Assembly (NCBI RefSeq): GCF_021117405.1
Contig: NZ_CP088251.1
Span: forward strand, 558,001-622,000
Direction of reading: 5' to 3'
Source of the DNA: Frateuria edaphi
GTDB lineage: Bacteria > Pseudomonadota > Gammaproteobacteria > Xanthomonadales > Rhodanobacteraceae
Length of the DNA stretch: 64,000 bases
Made by a program: the position numbers and the translations under genes. Numbering within the stretch: the first letter of the stretch is position 1; each line of letters begins with the position of its first letter. This document shows positions 1-8,514 of the stretch, one piece after another. The notes below the pieces were generated by a model, which was not told the origin of the DNA, made no database searches, and saw only the letters and a list, made by a program, of their open reading frames with translations.

Positions 1-1069
1 CATCAACGGCTTCCACGACACCGCCAACTCGATCGCCACGGTGGTGGCGACCAAGGTGCTGAGCCCCGGCCAGGCGGTCTTGCTGGCAGCAGTGACGAAC
101 CTCATCGGCGCCCTGTGGGGCACCGCGGTGGCCAAGACCATCGCCGCTGGACTGATCGACACGCACGTGGTCGACGCCGGCCCGCAATTGCTGATCTGCG
201 CGCTGCTCGCCGCGACGGTGTGGAACCTGATCACGTGGTGGTGGGGGCTGCCGTCCAGTTCGAGCCATGCCCTGGTCGGCGCGCTGGTGGGCGCGGCGGT
301 CGCCGCGGCGGGCGACAACTTCGGCGCGGTGATCTGGTCCCAGGGCGGCTGGTGGGCCGGCAAGGGCGTGATCCCCAAGGTGATCGTGCCCATGGTGGTC
401 TCTCCTGTAATGGGCTTCGTCATCGGCTTTGCGCTGATGGGCGCGCTCTATGCGCTGTTCGCCTGGCTCGCCAACCGCAAGGGCTGGCTGCAGCGGCTGG
501 GCCGCACGCCGTTCGTCAACGCCTTCTTCGGCAAGGCGCAGATCGTCTCGGCCAGCGCGATGGGGCTGGCCCATGGCATGAACGACGCGCAGAAGAGCAT
601 GGGCATCATCGCGCTGGCGCTGGCCGGCGGCACCGCGGCGGGGCAGATGGACCACCTCCCGCACTGGCTGGGGTTCCTGCGCGTCGCCGGCTCGGCCGAG
701 GGTGGCTTCAACGTGCCGGCGTGGGTCGCGGTGGTGTGCGCGCTGACCATGGCGGCGGGTACGGCCGGTGGCGGCTGGCGCATCATCAAGACGCTCGGCC
801 ACAAGATGGTCAAGCTGCATCCGATCAACGGCTTCGCGGCCGAGGGAAGCTCCGCCGCCGTGATCCTCACCGCCTCGGCGTTCGGCATCCCGGTGTCGAC
901 CACGCACAACGTGTCCGCCTCGATCATGGGCGTGGGCGCGGCCAAGCGCTTCAACGCGATCCGCTGGTCGGTGGTCGAGCGCATGGTGTGGGCCTGGATC
1001 CTGACCCTTCCGATCACCGCGTTGCTGGCCTACGGTTTCGTGCGGCTCGCGCAGTTGTTCGCGCACTGA
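1..1069 (+). CDS. PiT-family inorganic phosphate transporter (5' end missing)
   Basis: Low-affinity phosphate permease of the inner membrane, probably a proton- or metal-phosphate symporter. About 355 residues are visible and the start lies before the window; the frame is open from base 2. Both copies of the PiT signature are present: GFHDTANS at the very start of the visible protein and GMNDAQKSMG about 190 residues later. Hydrophobic segments run throughout, with a soluble loop in the middle, as usual for the family. The C-terminus (FVRLAQLFAH) looks intact. A PhoU-like partner gene often sits upstream of such permeases but would be outside the window. The ion coupled to transport cannot be read from the sequence. 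Confidence 0.93.
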   Translation, partial: INGFHDTANSIATVVATKVLSPGQAVLLAAVTNLIGALWGTAVAKTIAAGLIDTHVVDAGPQLLICALLAATVWNLITWWWGLPSSSSHALVGALVGAAVAAAGDNFGAVIWSQGGWWAGKGVIPKVIVPMVVSPVMGFVIGFALMGALYALFAWLANRKGWLQRLGRTPFVNAFFGKAQIVSASAMGLAHGMNDAQKSMGIIALALAGGTAAGQMDHLPHWLGFLRVAGSAEGGFNVPAWVAVVCALTMAAGTAGGGWRIIKTLGHKMVKLHPINGFAAEGSSAAVILTASAFGIPVSTTHNVSASIMGVGAAKRFNAIRWSVVERMVWAWILTLPITALLAYGFVRLAQLFAH

Positions 1070-1078
1070 TCCGGGATT

Positions 1079-1148
1079 TTTTCGTAGAAGCTGCGCTTGC
1101 GGCCGGTGCTCCCGGCGGAAAAGCACGCCGGCAGCGGCTTCACGAAAA
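1079..1148. repeat. Imperfect inverted repeat after the phosphate permease
   Basis: Arms near GTAGAAGCTGC and GCAGCGGCTTCAC face each other around a GC-rich centre, just past the permease stop. This resembles the palindromic intergenic elements found elsewhere in the window (family B) but is more diverged. It could act as a weak terminator or an mRNA end-stabiliser; no T-tract follows the stem. Confidence 0.4.
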
Positions 1149-1165
1149 GCCGCGCACCGTTTGCG

Positions 1166-1570
1166 TCAGAAGCTGTCGCCGCCGCTGGCGATGACCTGCT
1201 CCAGCTGGTCGCCGAGCTGGCCGAGTTCGCCGATCAGGCGCTCGAGCTCGCCGCCGTCGAGGAATTCGTAGGGACGGTTCTCGCACAGGTGCAGGTACGG
1301 CGAGCCGTCCAGATCGGCCACGGCGAGGAAGCCGGTGCGTTGTTCCCAGTTGAAGCGCAGGCAGCGGCGCGGATCGGTGCCCGCCAATGGGCCGATCGGC
1401 GTGGACAGGCGCAGGTAGCGACGGCCGCCCTCGTCCTCCAGTTCGGCCAGGTAGATGCCCTGGTGGCGCCCGAGCGGCAGGGCCAGATCGAAGCTGATCA
1501 GGTACGGATCGTTCTGTCGCAGCGCGTGCTGGCTGCCGACGTGGGAACGCACGGCTTCGAAATGGCGCAT
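1166..1570 (-). CDS. Conserved hypothetical protein, 134 aa
   Basis: Small soluble protein with no recognised domain. The ATG at 1570 is chosen because AAGGAG lies 8 bases upstream, a strong ribosome site; a longer frame reaching 1636 lacks one. The middle reads like a small alpha/beta fold with 'FNWEQRTGFLAVADLDGSPYLHLCENRPYEF' character split over beta strands, followed by an acidic amphipathic helix (residues about 108-128). The layout is loosely like CesT/YbjN-type chaperone folds, but that is only an impression. No signal peptide or membrane segment. It is divergent from the adjacent alkyltransferase-like gene, with only about 65 bases between the two starts. Confidence 0.7.
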   Translation of the reverse strand: MRHFEAVRSHVGSQHALRQNDPYLISFDLALPLGRHQGIYLAELEDEGGRRYLRLSTPIGPLAGTDPRRCLRFNWEQRTGFLAVADLDGSPYLHLCENRPYEFLDGGELERLIGELGQLGDQLEQVIASGGDSF

Positions 1571-1634
1571 GGGCGGACTCCTTGATGCGACGCCGATGGT
1601 AACCTCCCGCCGCATCGTGCCCAAGTGACGAGCC

Positions 1635-1973
1635 ATGCAGGAAAGCCACGCACGCGTCTACGCCGCCATCGCCGCCATCCCGCGTGGCCGCGTCGCCAGC
1701 TATGGTGCGATCGCCGTCCGCGCCGGGTTGCCGGGCCGCGCGCGGCTGGTCGGCAAGCTGCTGGGCGAGACGCCGGAGGGGATGGAGCTGCCCTGGTATC
1801 GCGTGCTGCGCGCGAGCGGGCACATTGCGTTGCCGCCGGGCAGTCGCGGCTTCCGCGAGCAGTGCCGGTTGCTGCGCGCGGAGGGCATCGACGTGGTCAA
1901 TGGCCGCGTGCCCCTGTCGCGCTTTGGACTGGATGCGGACCTGGACCGCGCGCTTTGGGGCATGACGTTGTAG
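1635..1973 (+). CDS. atl: Alkyltransferase-like (ATL) DNA repair protein, MGMT family
   Basis: 112 aa, matching the C-terminal DNA-binding domain of O6-alkylguanine-DNA alkyltransferases. The helix-turn-helix region is at about residues 15-45 (GRVASYGAIA). The active-site loop, normally PCHRV, reads PWYRVL at about residue 53, so the alkyl-accepting cysteine is replaced by tryptophan. That swap is the hallmark of ATL proteins, which bind O6-alkylguanine, flip it out and hand it to nucleotide excision repair instead of removing the alkyl group. The stop codon TAG lies inside a palindromic repeat that follows. The family call is firm; its role here is inferred. Confidence 0.88.
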   Translation: MQESHARVYAAIAAIPRGRVASYGAIAVRAGLPGRARLVGKLLGETPEGMELPWYRVLRASGHIALPPGSRGFREQCRLLRAEGIDVVNGRVPLSRFGLDADLDRALWGMTL

Positions 1974-2024
1974 GTGGGCTTCAGTCCACCGTGACGGCTG
2001 GGACGCGGTGGGCCGAAGCCCACC
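1973..2024. repeat. Palindromic repeat, family A (paired GGTGGGC...GCCCACC)
   Basis: Two copies of an 18-base palindrome of the form GGTGGGC-TTCAG-CCCACC, at 1973-1990 and 2007-2024. They are separated by 16 bases and lie between the ATL gene and recQ. The same unit recurs at 28317, 33002, 41212, 47281 and 58693. This is a REP/BIME-like element. Confidence 0.75.
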
Positions 2025-2110
2025 CACGCAGCCGGCGACCTACAACCCGCATCCGGCTTTGCCTACCGCTACCGGCGTGTGTCGCGGACGGGCGCGACAC
2101 GCCGCTTTGG

Positions 2111-2116
2111 TAGCAT
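2111..2116 (+). promoter_or_regulatory. Candidate -10 element of recQ, very close to the start codon
   Basis: TAGCAT is followed by 7 bases and then the recQ ATG. Transcription starting 6-8 bases after the -10 would begin at or next to the start codon, which suggests a leaderless mRNA. No convincing -35 box or ribosome site is seen. Confidence 0.35.
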
Positions 2117-2123
2117 TCACCCG

Positions 2124-3938
2124 ATGTCCTCCCGCGCCCTCGATCTTCTCCACAGCGTCTTCGGTTACGCCAGCTTCCGCGGCCAGCAACAGGCCATCGT
2201 GCACGCGGTGGCCGAGGGCGGCGACGCGCTGGTACTCATGCCCACCGGTGGCGGCAAGTCGCTGTGTTACCAGATTCCCGCACTGCTGCGACCGGGCACG
2301 GCGATCGTCGTCTCGCCGCTGATCGCGCTGATGCAGGACCAGGTCGACGCCTTGCGCGAGGCGGGCGTGGCCGCGGCCTACCTCAATTCCAGCCTGCCGC
2401 CCGAGGATCAGCGCGAGGTCGAACGGCGCTTGCTCGCCGGCGGCCTGAAACTGCTTTACGTAGCGCCCGAGCGGCTGCTCACGTCGCGCTTCCTTGGCCT
2501 GCTCGAACAGATCGACGTGGCGTTGTTCGCCATCGACGAGGCGCACTGCGTCTCGCAGTGGGGCCACGACTTCCGTCCGGAGTACCGCGAATTGGCGGTG
2601 CTGGCCGATCGCTTTGCGCAGATCCCGCGCATCGCGCTCACCGCCACCGCCGACGAGCGCACCCGGGAAGAAATCGTCGAACGGCTCGGGCTTGGCCAAG
2701 CGCACCGGTTCGTCTCCAGCTTCGACCGGCCGAACATCCGCTACCGCGTGGCGCTCAAGCACAATCCGCGCACGCAGCTGATGCAGTTCCTCGATGGCCA
2801 CCGTGGCGAGGCCGGCATCGTCTATGCGCTGAGCCGCAAGAAGGTCGACGAAACCGCAGCATGGCTGGCCGAGGCCGGCATCGAGGCATTGCCGTACCAC
2901 GCGGGCCTGGAAGCGCGGGTGCGCGCGGCCAACCAGCAGCGCTTCCTGCGCGAGGATGGCGTGGTGATGGTCGCCACGGTTGCCTTCGGCATGGGCATCG
3001 ACAAGCCGGACGTGCGCTTCGTCGCGCACCTGGACCTGCCGCGCTCGATGGAGGGCTACTACCAGGAGACCGGCCGCGGCGGTCGCGACGGCCTGCCGGC
3101 GGAAGCCCTGATGCTCTATGGCCTGTCCGACGTGGTGACGATGAGCCAGATGATCGCCCAGTCCGACTCGGCCGACGAACGCAAGCGCATCGAACGGCAG
3201 AAGCTCGAGGGCCTGCTCGCCTTCGCCGAGGCCACCCGCTGCCGGCGCGAGCTACTGCTTGGCGCCTTCGGCGAGGACTACGAGGGACCCTGCGGCAACT
3301 GCGACAACTGCATCGAGGCGCCGAAGACCTGGGATGCCACTGTCCCTGCGCAGAAGGCGCTATCGGCGGTCTATCGCAGCGGGCAGCGTTTCGGCGCCGG
3401 GCATGTGATCGACATCCTGCGCGGCATCGAGGGCGAACGCATGCGCCAGCTCGGCCATGACAGCCTGACCACGTTCGGCATCGGTGCCGACATGGACGAG
3501 AAAGGTTGGCGCTCGGTGTTCCGTCAGCTGCTCGCCGCCGGGCTGCTGGAAGCCGACGCCGAGGGCTACGGCACCCTGCGCCTCACGACCGCCAGCCGGG
3601 CCGTGCTGACCGGCGGCCAACCGGTGCTGCTGCGGGAGGACGCACGCCCCGTGCGCAGCACCCGCCGCCGCCGCGACAGCCAGCTGGTGACCGGCGCAAG
3701 CCTGGGCATCGAAGCCTACGAACAACCCCTCTGGGATGCCCTGCGCGGCCTGCGCACCCGGCTGGCCAAACAGCAGGGCGTGCCGCCCTACGTGGTGTTC
3801 CACGACGCCACGCTGCTGGCGATGTTGCGCGCCATGCCCGCCAACGAGGATGAGCTGGCGGAGGTCAGTGGCGTGGGCGAGGCAAAGCTCAAGCGATACG
3901 GCCGCGATTTCCTGGCGGTGATCAACGCGCCGGAGTAG
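2124..3938 (+). CDS. recQ: ATP-dependent DNA helicase RecQ
   Basis: 3'-5' superfamily 2 DNA helicase used in recombinational repair and restart of stalled forks. The 604 residues carry all family parts in order: Walker A PTGGGKS (about residue 47), the DEAH box with the RecQ-specific aromatic loop ([18 protein letters not shown]), the helicase C domain with ETGRGGRDG, the zinc-binding cysteines CGNCDNC, a winged helix, and an HRDC domain at the C-terminus ([13 protein letters not shown]). Length is typical. The ATG at 2124 fits the usual N-terminus; an upstream in-frame GTG at 2079 would add 15 non-conserved residues. The stop TAG begins another GTAGGAG-type motif. Confidence 0.97.
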   Translation: MSSRALDLLHSVFGYASFRGQQQAIVHAVAEGGDALVLMPTGGGKSLCYQIPALLRPGTAIVVSPLIALMQDQVDALREAGVAAAYLNSSLPPEDQREVERRLLAGGLKLLYVAPERLLTSRFLGLLEQIDVALFAIDEAHCVSQWGHDFRPEYRELAVLADRFAQIPRIALTATADERTREEIVERLGLGQAHRFVSSFDRPNIRYRVALKHNPRTQLMQFLDGHRGEAGIVYALSRKKVDETAAWLAEAGIEALPYHAGLEARVRAANQQRFLREDGVVMVATVAFGMGIDKPDVRFVAHLDLPRSMEGYYQETGRGGRDGLPAEALMLYGLSDVVTMSQMIAQSDSADERKRIERQKLEGLLAFAEATRCRRELLLGAFGEDYEGPCGNCDNCIEAPKTWDATVPAQKALSAVYRSGQRFGAGHVIDILRGIEGERMRQLGHDSLTTFGIGADMDEKGWRSVFRQLLAAGLLEADAEGYGTLRLTTASRAVLTGGQPVLLREDARPVRSTRRRRDSQLVTGASLGIEAYEQPLWDALRGLRTRLAKQQGVPPYVVFHDATLLAMLRAMPANEDELAEVSGVGEAKLKRYGRDFLAVINAPE

Positions 3939-4227
3939 GAGTCCCGCGCTGCGGCCGGAACCCACCGCAGCCGCGTGACCGGCCTATACGCCGAATTCAC
4001 GCGCTGCCGCACAGGTTCGCCGCGTCTTCAAGCGGGAATACGCTTCATGGACGCCCTGGATTGCGCTGATGGAGTGCGGAGGCAGAGCGTGACGCGTCGC
4101 CGTGGCCGGACTGGCTGTATGAACGTCGCCGCTCCCCAAGGGTTGCCAAGGGTGCGGTGCGAGCGTCCCGATGCCTTGATGACAGACGCTTGGTTATAGT
4201 GCGCGGATATCCCACCGAGGCATATCG
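3939..4227. other. Gap between recQ and the FHA gene
   Basis: 289 bases with no supported gene. The last 35 bases contain TATAGT at 4195-4200, a fair -10 box for the FHA/kinase operon, with a weak TTGATG 13 bases before it. Nothing else stands out. Confidence 0.4.
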
Positions 4228-4752
4228 ATGGAAAGCCCTGGCCAGACACCCGTTCTTTCCCGCAGCAAGCGATCGTCTGGACCGCAGGGAACCCGGCTGT
4301 TCTCCGCCGAGGAACTGCGCCAGGTCGCCCGTGAGGCCGCGCCCGTCCTGCTCGGCCGCGCCAGCGCCGCCGCCCCGGTGCTGGAGGGTGCCACCGGCGC
4401 GCTCCAGGGCCAGCGCATCTCCCTGCGCTCGGGCCGGCAGACGATCGGCCGGCGCGGCGACAACGACATCGTGCTGGACGACCTGAGCGTGTCGGCCTCG
4501 CATGCCTGGATCATGAACCAGCAAAACCACTACGTGGTCATGAACACACTGTCGACCAACGGCACCTTCGTGAACGGCAAGCGCGTCCACGAGGCGACCC
4601 TGCGCCACGGCGACCGCGTCCGCTTCGGGCAGATGGAATTCACCTTCCTCACCCGCGAACGTGGTGCAGGGGCTGCGGCCCGGCACGCCTGGCTGGCGCT
4701 CGGCGCCGTGGCGCTGGTGGCGATGGGAGTGGCGGCATGGTGGCTGGCCTGA
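4228..4752 (+). CDS. FHA-domain membrane protein
   Basis: 174 aa. Residues about 55-140 form a forkhead-associated domain that binds phosphothreonine peptides: the core GRRGDNDIVLDD, SASHA and the STNGTFVNG loop are all present. A hydrophobic segment at about 153-173 ends the protein, making it a tail-anchored inner-membrane protein with the FHA domain in the cytoplasm. The N-terminal 50 residues are polar and probably flexible. Its last 16 bases overlap the start of the downstream Ser/Thr kinase gene, so the two are translationally coupled. The obvious inference is that the FHA domain reads threonines phosphorylated by that kinase. Confidence 0.9.
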   Translation: MESPGQTPVLSRSKRSSGPQGTRLFSAEELRQVAREAAPVLLGRASAAAPVLEGATGALQGQRISLRSGRQTIGRRGDNDIVLDDLSVSASHAWIMNQQNHYVVMNTLSTNGTFVNGKRVHEATLRHGDRVRFGQMEFTFLTRERGAGAAARHAWLALGAVALVAMGVAAWWLA

Positions 4753-6467
4753 CTCCAGTCGCCGAGGAACGGACCGTCCCGCCGACGGTGGGACGCTACC
4801 GTATCGAGGGCGTGCTCGGCGCCGGCGCGATGGCGGTGGTCTACGCCGGTTTCGATCCGGAAATCGAGCGCCAGGTCGCGATCAAATGCCTGCGCAACGC
4901 GGTGGCGGCCGATCCGGTCTATCGCGCGCGCTTCGTCACCGAGGCGCGCGCGGTCGGCCACCTGACCCATCCGCACATCGTCACCCTGTTCGACGTGGGC
5001 GAGATGGAGGACGGCCGCCCGTACATCGCGATGGAGCGGCTTTCGGGCGACACCCTGGCCAGCCGGGTGGCGCGCGAGGGCTTTCCTGCGTTGCCGGTGA
5101 TCCTGGGCCTGGTCGAGCAGATCGCGGGCGCGCTTGATTACGCGCACGCGCAAGGGGTGGTCCATCAGGACATCAAGCCGGAGAACATCATGCTCTCCGA
5201 CGGTTGGCAGCATGCCAAGGTGAGCGACTTCGGCATCGCCGAGCGGCGCGACCCGCGCAGTCCCGGCGGGCCGCGCCGGGAGGTCGGCGGCACGCCCGCC
5301 TACATGGCGCCGGAGCATCTGTCCGGCGAACGTACCGACGCGCGCAGCGACCTGTTCTCGCTGGGCGTGGTGCTGTTCTGGCTGCTGAGCGGCAAGCTGC
5401 CGTGGGAGGAAACCGGCGACGTCCGGCGCCTGCAGGCCGAGCGCCAGCGCGTGCCGCAGCCCACGCTGCAACTGCGCGACCCGTTCACGCCCTCGATCCT
5501 GCTGGACATCGTGCAGACGCTGCTCGCGCCCGCGCCGCAGGACCGCTACCAGCGCGGCGCCGAGCTGGTCGACGACCTGCGCCTGGCCCTGCGCGAGTAC
5601 GAGCGCCTGCACGCGAAGCCGATCGCCACGCGGCTGATCTCGCTGCGCCTGCGTTGGGCCGGCATCCTGGCCGCGGTATTGAGCCTGACGCTTCTGATCG
5701 GCCTGGCCGCGATCTACACCCGGCAGAACGCCGCGGTTACCGGCCTGGCGCAGGACTATGGACGGTCGCTTGGCCGGATGGTCGCCAGCGAGGCGGCGGA
5801 GAACCTGCTGCTGGACGACCGCGCCGCCACGCGCGCGCTGGTGCAGGACATCGCGCGCAACAAGCAGATCTATTACCTGGCCGTGGCCAACCGCTACGGC
5901 GAAGTGATCGCCAGCACCCGCGCGGACGAACAGGACAAGCCGCTGCCGGAGCGCACCAACGAGGAGTTCCTGCCGGGTGCGGCCGACATCGCCAGCTACC
6001 GCGTGCGCCTGCCCGACGGCGACGACTCCGGCGAAATGCTCGTGTTCGACGTGCCGGTCAACTACCAGACCGCCAAGGTCGGCCAATTGCGCCTGGGCAT
6101 CAGCGACGCGCCGCTGCGCGCCGCGCAGAAGACCACGCTCAAAGCCATCGTGGCCGTGCTGCTGGTGACGCTGGCGGCGGTGACCGGTGCCGCCTACTGG
6201 TTGTTCCGCCGCCTGCTCGGTTTGCTGGACGTGCTCGGCGAGGCGATGTTGCGGGTCGGCCGCGGCGATTTCGGCCACCGCATCCGGCTGGTGCGCCACG
6301 ACGAACTTGGCCGCCTGTTCACCGCCTTCAACCTGATGTGCAATGCCCTGCAGGCACGCGAGCGACGACCGCGCCGGCCCACTTCCAAACCGACGGTCCC
6401 GCTTGAACTACCCACCCGGATCATGCCCACCGAGCAGCGGATGGAGGACGAGGCGACGCGGCATTAG
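4737..6467 (+). CDS. Transmembrane Ser/Thr protein kinase with periplasmic sensor and C-terminal HAMP
   Basis: 576 aa with an unusual order of parts. A Hanks-type kinase domain occupies about residues 20-290: glycine loop GAGAMAVVY, lysine 50 in VAIK, catalytic loop HQDIKPEN (143-150), DFG 164-166, APE 191-193. A first membrane helix (about 306-327), a periplasmic domain of some 140 residues resembling a double-Cache fold, a second helix (about 468-490), a HAMP-like linker (about 489-540) and a Thr/Pro-rich tail follow. The catalytic loop has Gln instead of Arg before Asp145, so this is a non-RD kinase, which may not depend on activation-loop phosphorylation. It is co-transcribed with the FHA gene and converges on a PP2C phosphatase operon. 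Confidence 0.93.
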   Translation: MVAGLTPVAEERTVPPTVGRYRIEGVLGAGAMAVVYAGFDPEIERQVAIKCLRNAVAADPVYRARFVTEARAVGHLTHPHIVTLFDVGEMEDGRPYIAMERLSGDTLASRVAREGFPALPVILGLVEQIAGALDYAHAQGVVHQDIKPENIMLSDGWQHAKVSDFGIAERRDPRSPGGPRREVGGTPAYMAPEHLSGERTDARSDLFSLGVVLFWLLSGKLPWEETGDVRRLQAERQRVPQPTLQLRDPFTPSILLDIVQTLLAPAPQDRYQRGAELVDDLRLALREYERLHAKPIATRLISLRLRWAGILAAVLSLTLLIGLAAIYTRQNAAVTGLAQDYGRSLGRMVASEAAENLLLDDRAATRALVQDIARNKQIYYLAVANRYGEVIASTRADEQDKPLPERTNEEFLPGAADIASYRVRLPDGDDSGEMLVFDVPVNYQTAKVGQLRLGISDAPLRAAQKTTLKAIVAVLLVTLAAVTGAAYWLFRRLLGLLDVLGEAMLRVGRGDFGHRIRLVRHDELGRLFTAFNLMCNALQARERRPRRPTSKPTVPLELPTRIMPTEQRMEDEATRH

Positions 6468-6474
6468 CGGCGGG

Positions 6475-6515
6475 CTTGCCGGGCGCCGGAGCGGGATGGG
6501 CGCCCCCGCCATCCG
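6475..6515. terminator. GC-rich inverted repeat between convergent genes
   Basis: The 56-base gap between the kinase gene and the convergent lipoprotein gene holds GGGCGCC...GGCGCCC arms. They could end transcription from both sides, but no T-tract is seen, so a rho-independent mechanism is uncertain. Confidence 0.3.
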
Positions 6516-6523
6516 GCATTCCC

Positions 6524-7468
6524 TCAGTACTGCTTCAACCGCTGCTTGAGCTCCAGCGCCCGCGCGCGGTACACCGTCGCCGGCTCGAAATCCGGCTCGA
6601 TCGCCAGCACGCGGTTCCAGAGCGAGATCGCCTGGTCCAGTTGCTGGTCGCGGTACAGCACGATCGCGCGCTGGTGATAGACCGACACCAGCTGCTTGCG
6701 CAGCGCCTTGGCGTCCGCGCCGGAAGGCGGCAATCGCGGGTCGACGTCCAGCGCCTGGTCCATCCGTTCCAGCGCCTGGCTGTGCTGGCCCTTGTGCAGC
6801 AGCGCGAGGCTTTCGTCCTGCAGGTGGCGCGCCCTGGCCGTGCCGGAATCGTCGCCGGAAGATGGCGCTGCAGCCGTGGCATCGGGGGCCTGCACCGGGC
6901 CTTCCGGTCGCGTGCCGGCGGCCAGGCGCGAGGCGGGCACGCGCAGCGTCTGGCCCACGCGCAGCATCGACGGATCGGCCGAATCGTTGTAACGCGCCAG
7001 GATCAGGAACCGTCCGCCGTCCCCCAGGAAGCGGGCGGCCAGCGTGCTGTAGGAATCACCCGGACGCACCACGTACGGGCGCGAGGCGTGTCCCAGCGCC
7101 TCTTCCGGATCGACGGTGAGCTGGCGCAATACCGACTGGGCCGCGCGATCATCCGGGTAGACCTGCAGGTAGCGGCGCAGCTGCCGCTCGCCCTCGGCAT
7201 AGTGGCCCGATTGCAGCTGGTCATTGATGATGGAAGCGAGCGAGGGCGGCGGCGCCTCGTCCGCCGGCGTGCGAACCGGCGCCGCGGCCGGCGCCGGCGT
7301 CACCGTTACCGCCGGCTTGTTGTGGCCGGTCATGCGCGCCTTCAGTTGCTGCAACTGGGCGCAGCCGCCCAGCCCGATCGCCAACAAGCCGACCAGCACC
7401 AGCAGCCCCAGTCGCTGGCCCTGCGCGACATTGCGCGCGTAATCCGTGTTCTGCACCGATTGCCTCAT
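6524..7468 (-). CDS. LysM- and TPR-containing lipoprotein
   Basis: 314 aa. The start at 7468 gives a membrane-spanning signal (about residues 19-35) ending in a lipobox-like LGGC with Cys36, so the protein is probably lipidated and held at the envelope. A Pro/Ala-rich linker (about 50-75) and a short TPR-like helical pair (about 80-118) precede a LysM domain (about 131-178, YVVRPGDSYSTLAARF), the classic peptidoglycan-binding fold. The C-terminal 120 residues form further TPR-like helices. Its ATG overlaps the stop of the PP2C gene by 4 bases (ATGA), so the two are coupled. This places a wall-binding protein in the same unit as a phosphatase, opposite a kinase with a periplasmic sensor. Confidence 0.85.
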   Translation of the reverse strand: MRQSVQNTDYARNVAQGQRLGLLVLVGLLAIGLGGCAQLQQLKARMTGHNKPAVTVTPAPAAAPVRTPADEAPPPSLASIINDQLQSGHYAEGERQLRRYLQVYPDDRAAQSVLRQLTVDPEEALGHASRPYVVRPGDSYSTLAARFLGDGGRFLILARYNDSADPSMLRVGQTLRVPASRLAAGTRPEGPVQAPDATAAAPSSGDDSGTARARHLQDESLALLHKGQHSQALERMDQALDVDPRLPPSGADAKALRKQLVSVYHQRAIVLYRDQQLDQAISLWNRVLAIEPDFEPATVYRARALELKQRLKQY

Positions 7469-8313
7469 ACCTGTCCGATACCCAAGTCGCCCGCCATGCG
7501 GCGGCGGGCAAGGCGCTTCCACAGTCCGCGACTGCGGGCGCGCAACCATTGCATCCAGCCTATCCGGGCGAAGATCAAGGAGACATTGTCGCCGTCCTCG
7601 CCACCGCGCTCCACCGCCTGTCCCAGCGCTTCGTGCAGCGCCTCGCGCTGGTTGCGCCGGCGGGCGAGCCGGGCGAGCTCCTCGGTCGACAGACGCTCCC
7701 ACACGCCGTCGCTGCACAGCGCGAAGGACTGGCCCAAACGCAAGGCGGCCAGGCCGTGCTCGACCTGGGGCGGATGCGGCCCGCCCAGCCCGCGCAGCAG
7801 CATGTGCTGGTCGATGTCCTCGCCCATCGCCTCGGCCTCGAGTTCGCCGCGGGCCACCTTCAGCTGCACCACGCTGTGGTCCTCGGTGCGGCCGAGGAAA
7901 TGTCCCCGCTGGAAGCGGTAGAGCCGGCTGTCGCCCACGTGTGCCCAGCAGGCGCGGCGTCCGCGGATCAGCAGCATGACGACCGTCGAGTGCGGTTCGG
8001 CGCCGATCAGTCCCTCGCCGCGCCGGCGCAGCTCGGCGTGGGCGGACTGGCAAAGCGATTCCAGGAACAGCGGGCCGGGTTGTTCGCGCCAAAGGCCTTG
8101 CTGCCACAGCCGGCGGGTGGCCTCGATGACGCCCGCGGACGCCAGCTCGCCGGCGCCATCGCCGCCCATGCCGTCGGCCAGCACCAGCAACCGCGTATCG
8201 GTGGCCGGGTCATGCAGGCAGATGCAGGCGTCCTGTTGCGTGGCGCGCCCGCCGCGTGCGCGGCCGGCCACGACCGACGGCACCGCCTGCGCTTCCTCGA
8301 TCCCGTGATCCAT
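7465..8313 (-). CDS. PP2C-family Ser/Thr protein phosphatase
   Basis: 282 aa metal-dependent phosphatase (PPM/PP2C, Stp-like) that removes phosphate from serine and threonine. Metal-binding motifs are visible in order: RATQQDA with Asp28 (usually RxxNQD, here with Gln for Asn), LADGMGGDGAGE with Asp47 and Gly48, the CSDGVW motif in the last third, and GDNVSLI near the end. There is no membrane segment until a basic C-terminal tail (about residues 253-275), which could sit on the membrane surface. The natural partner is the Ser/Thr kinase encoded convergently 1 kb away. The start at 8313 is the last ATG before the catalytic core; longer frames only add non-conserved sequence. Confidence 0.92.
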   Translation of the reverse strand: MDHGIEEAQAVPSVVAGRARGGRATQQDACICLHDPATDTRLLVLADGMGGDGAGELASAGVIEATRRLWQQGLWREQPGPLFLESLCQSAHAELRRRGEGLIGAEPHSTVVMLLIRGRRACWAHVGDSRLYRFQRGHFLGRTEDHSVVQLKVARGELEAEAMGEDIDQHMLLRGLGGPHPPQVEHGLAALRLGQSFALCSDGVWERLSTEELARLARRRNQREALHEALGQAVERGGEDGDNVSLIFARIGWMQWLRARSRGLWKRLARRRMAGDLGIGQV

Positions 8314-8390
8314 CGTCCGGCCCCTGTCCGAAGATGGCCAAGAGCATACCGCTTGGGCCGGCGCGGTGCGGACCCACCAGGCTTCGCGGT

Positions 8391-8470
8391 CCCTGCAGGA
8401 GCGCACCCGTGCGCGACCGGGGTATGCGCAAACAGCGGGTCCGCCGGTCGCGCGCAGGTGCGCTGCGGGA
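8391..8470. repeat. Long palindromic repeat, family B
   Basis: Arms 8391-8420 (CTGCAGGAGCGCACCCGTGC...) and 8444-8470 form an imperfect inverted repeat of about 27 bases around a 23-base centre. It lies between holC and the PP2C gene. The same unit (AGGAGCGCacccGTGCGCGACC) recurs at 12792 and, shortened, at 14018, 29017 and 48198. Confidence 0.75.
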
Positions 8471-8514
8471 GGCAAAGGTGCCGACGTGCCTGACGCTCCT
8501 GGCGGAGCGCGCGC

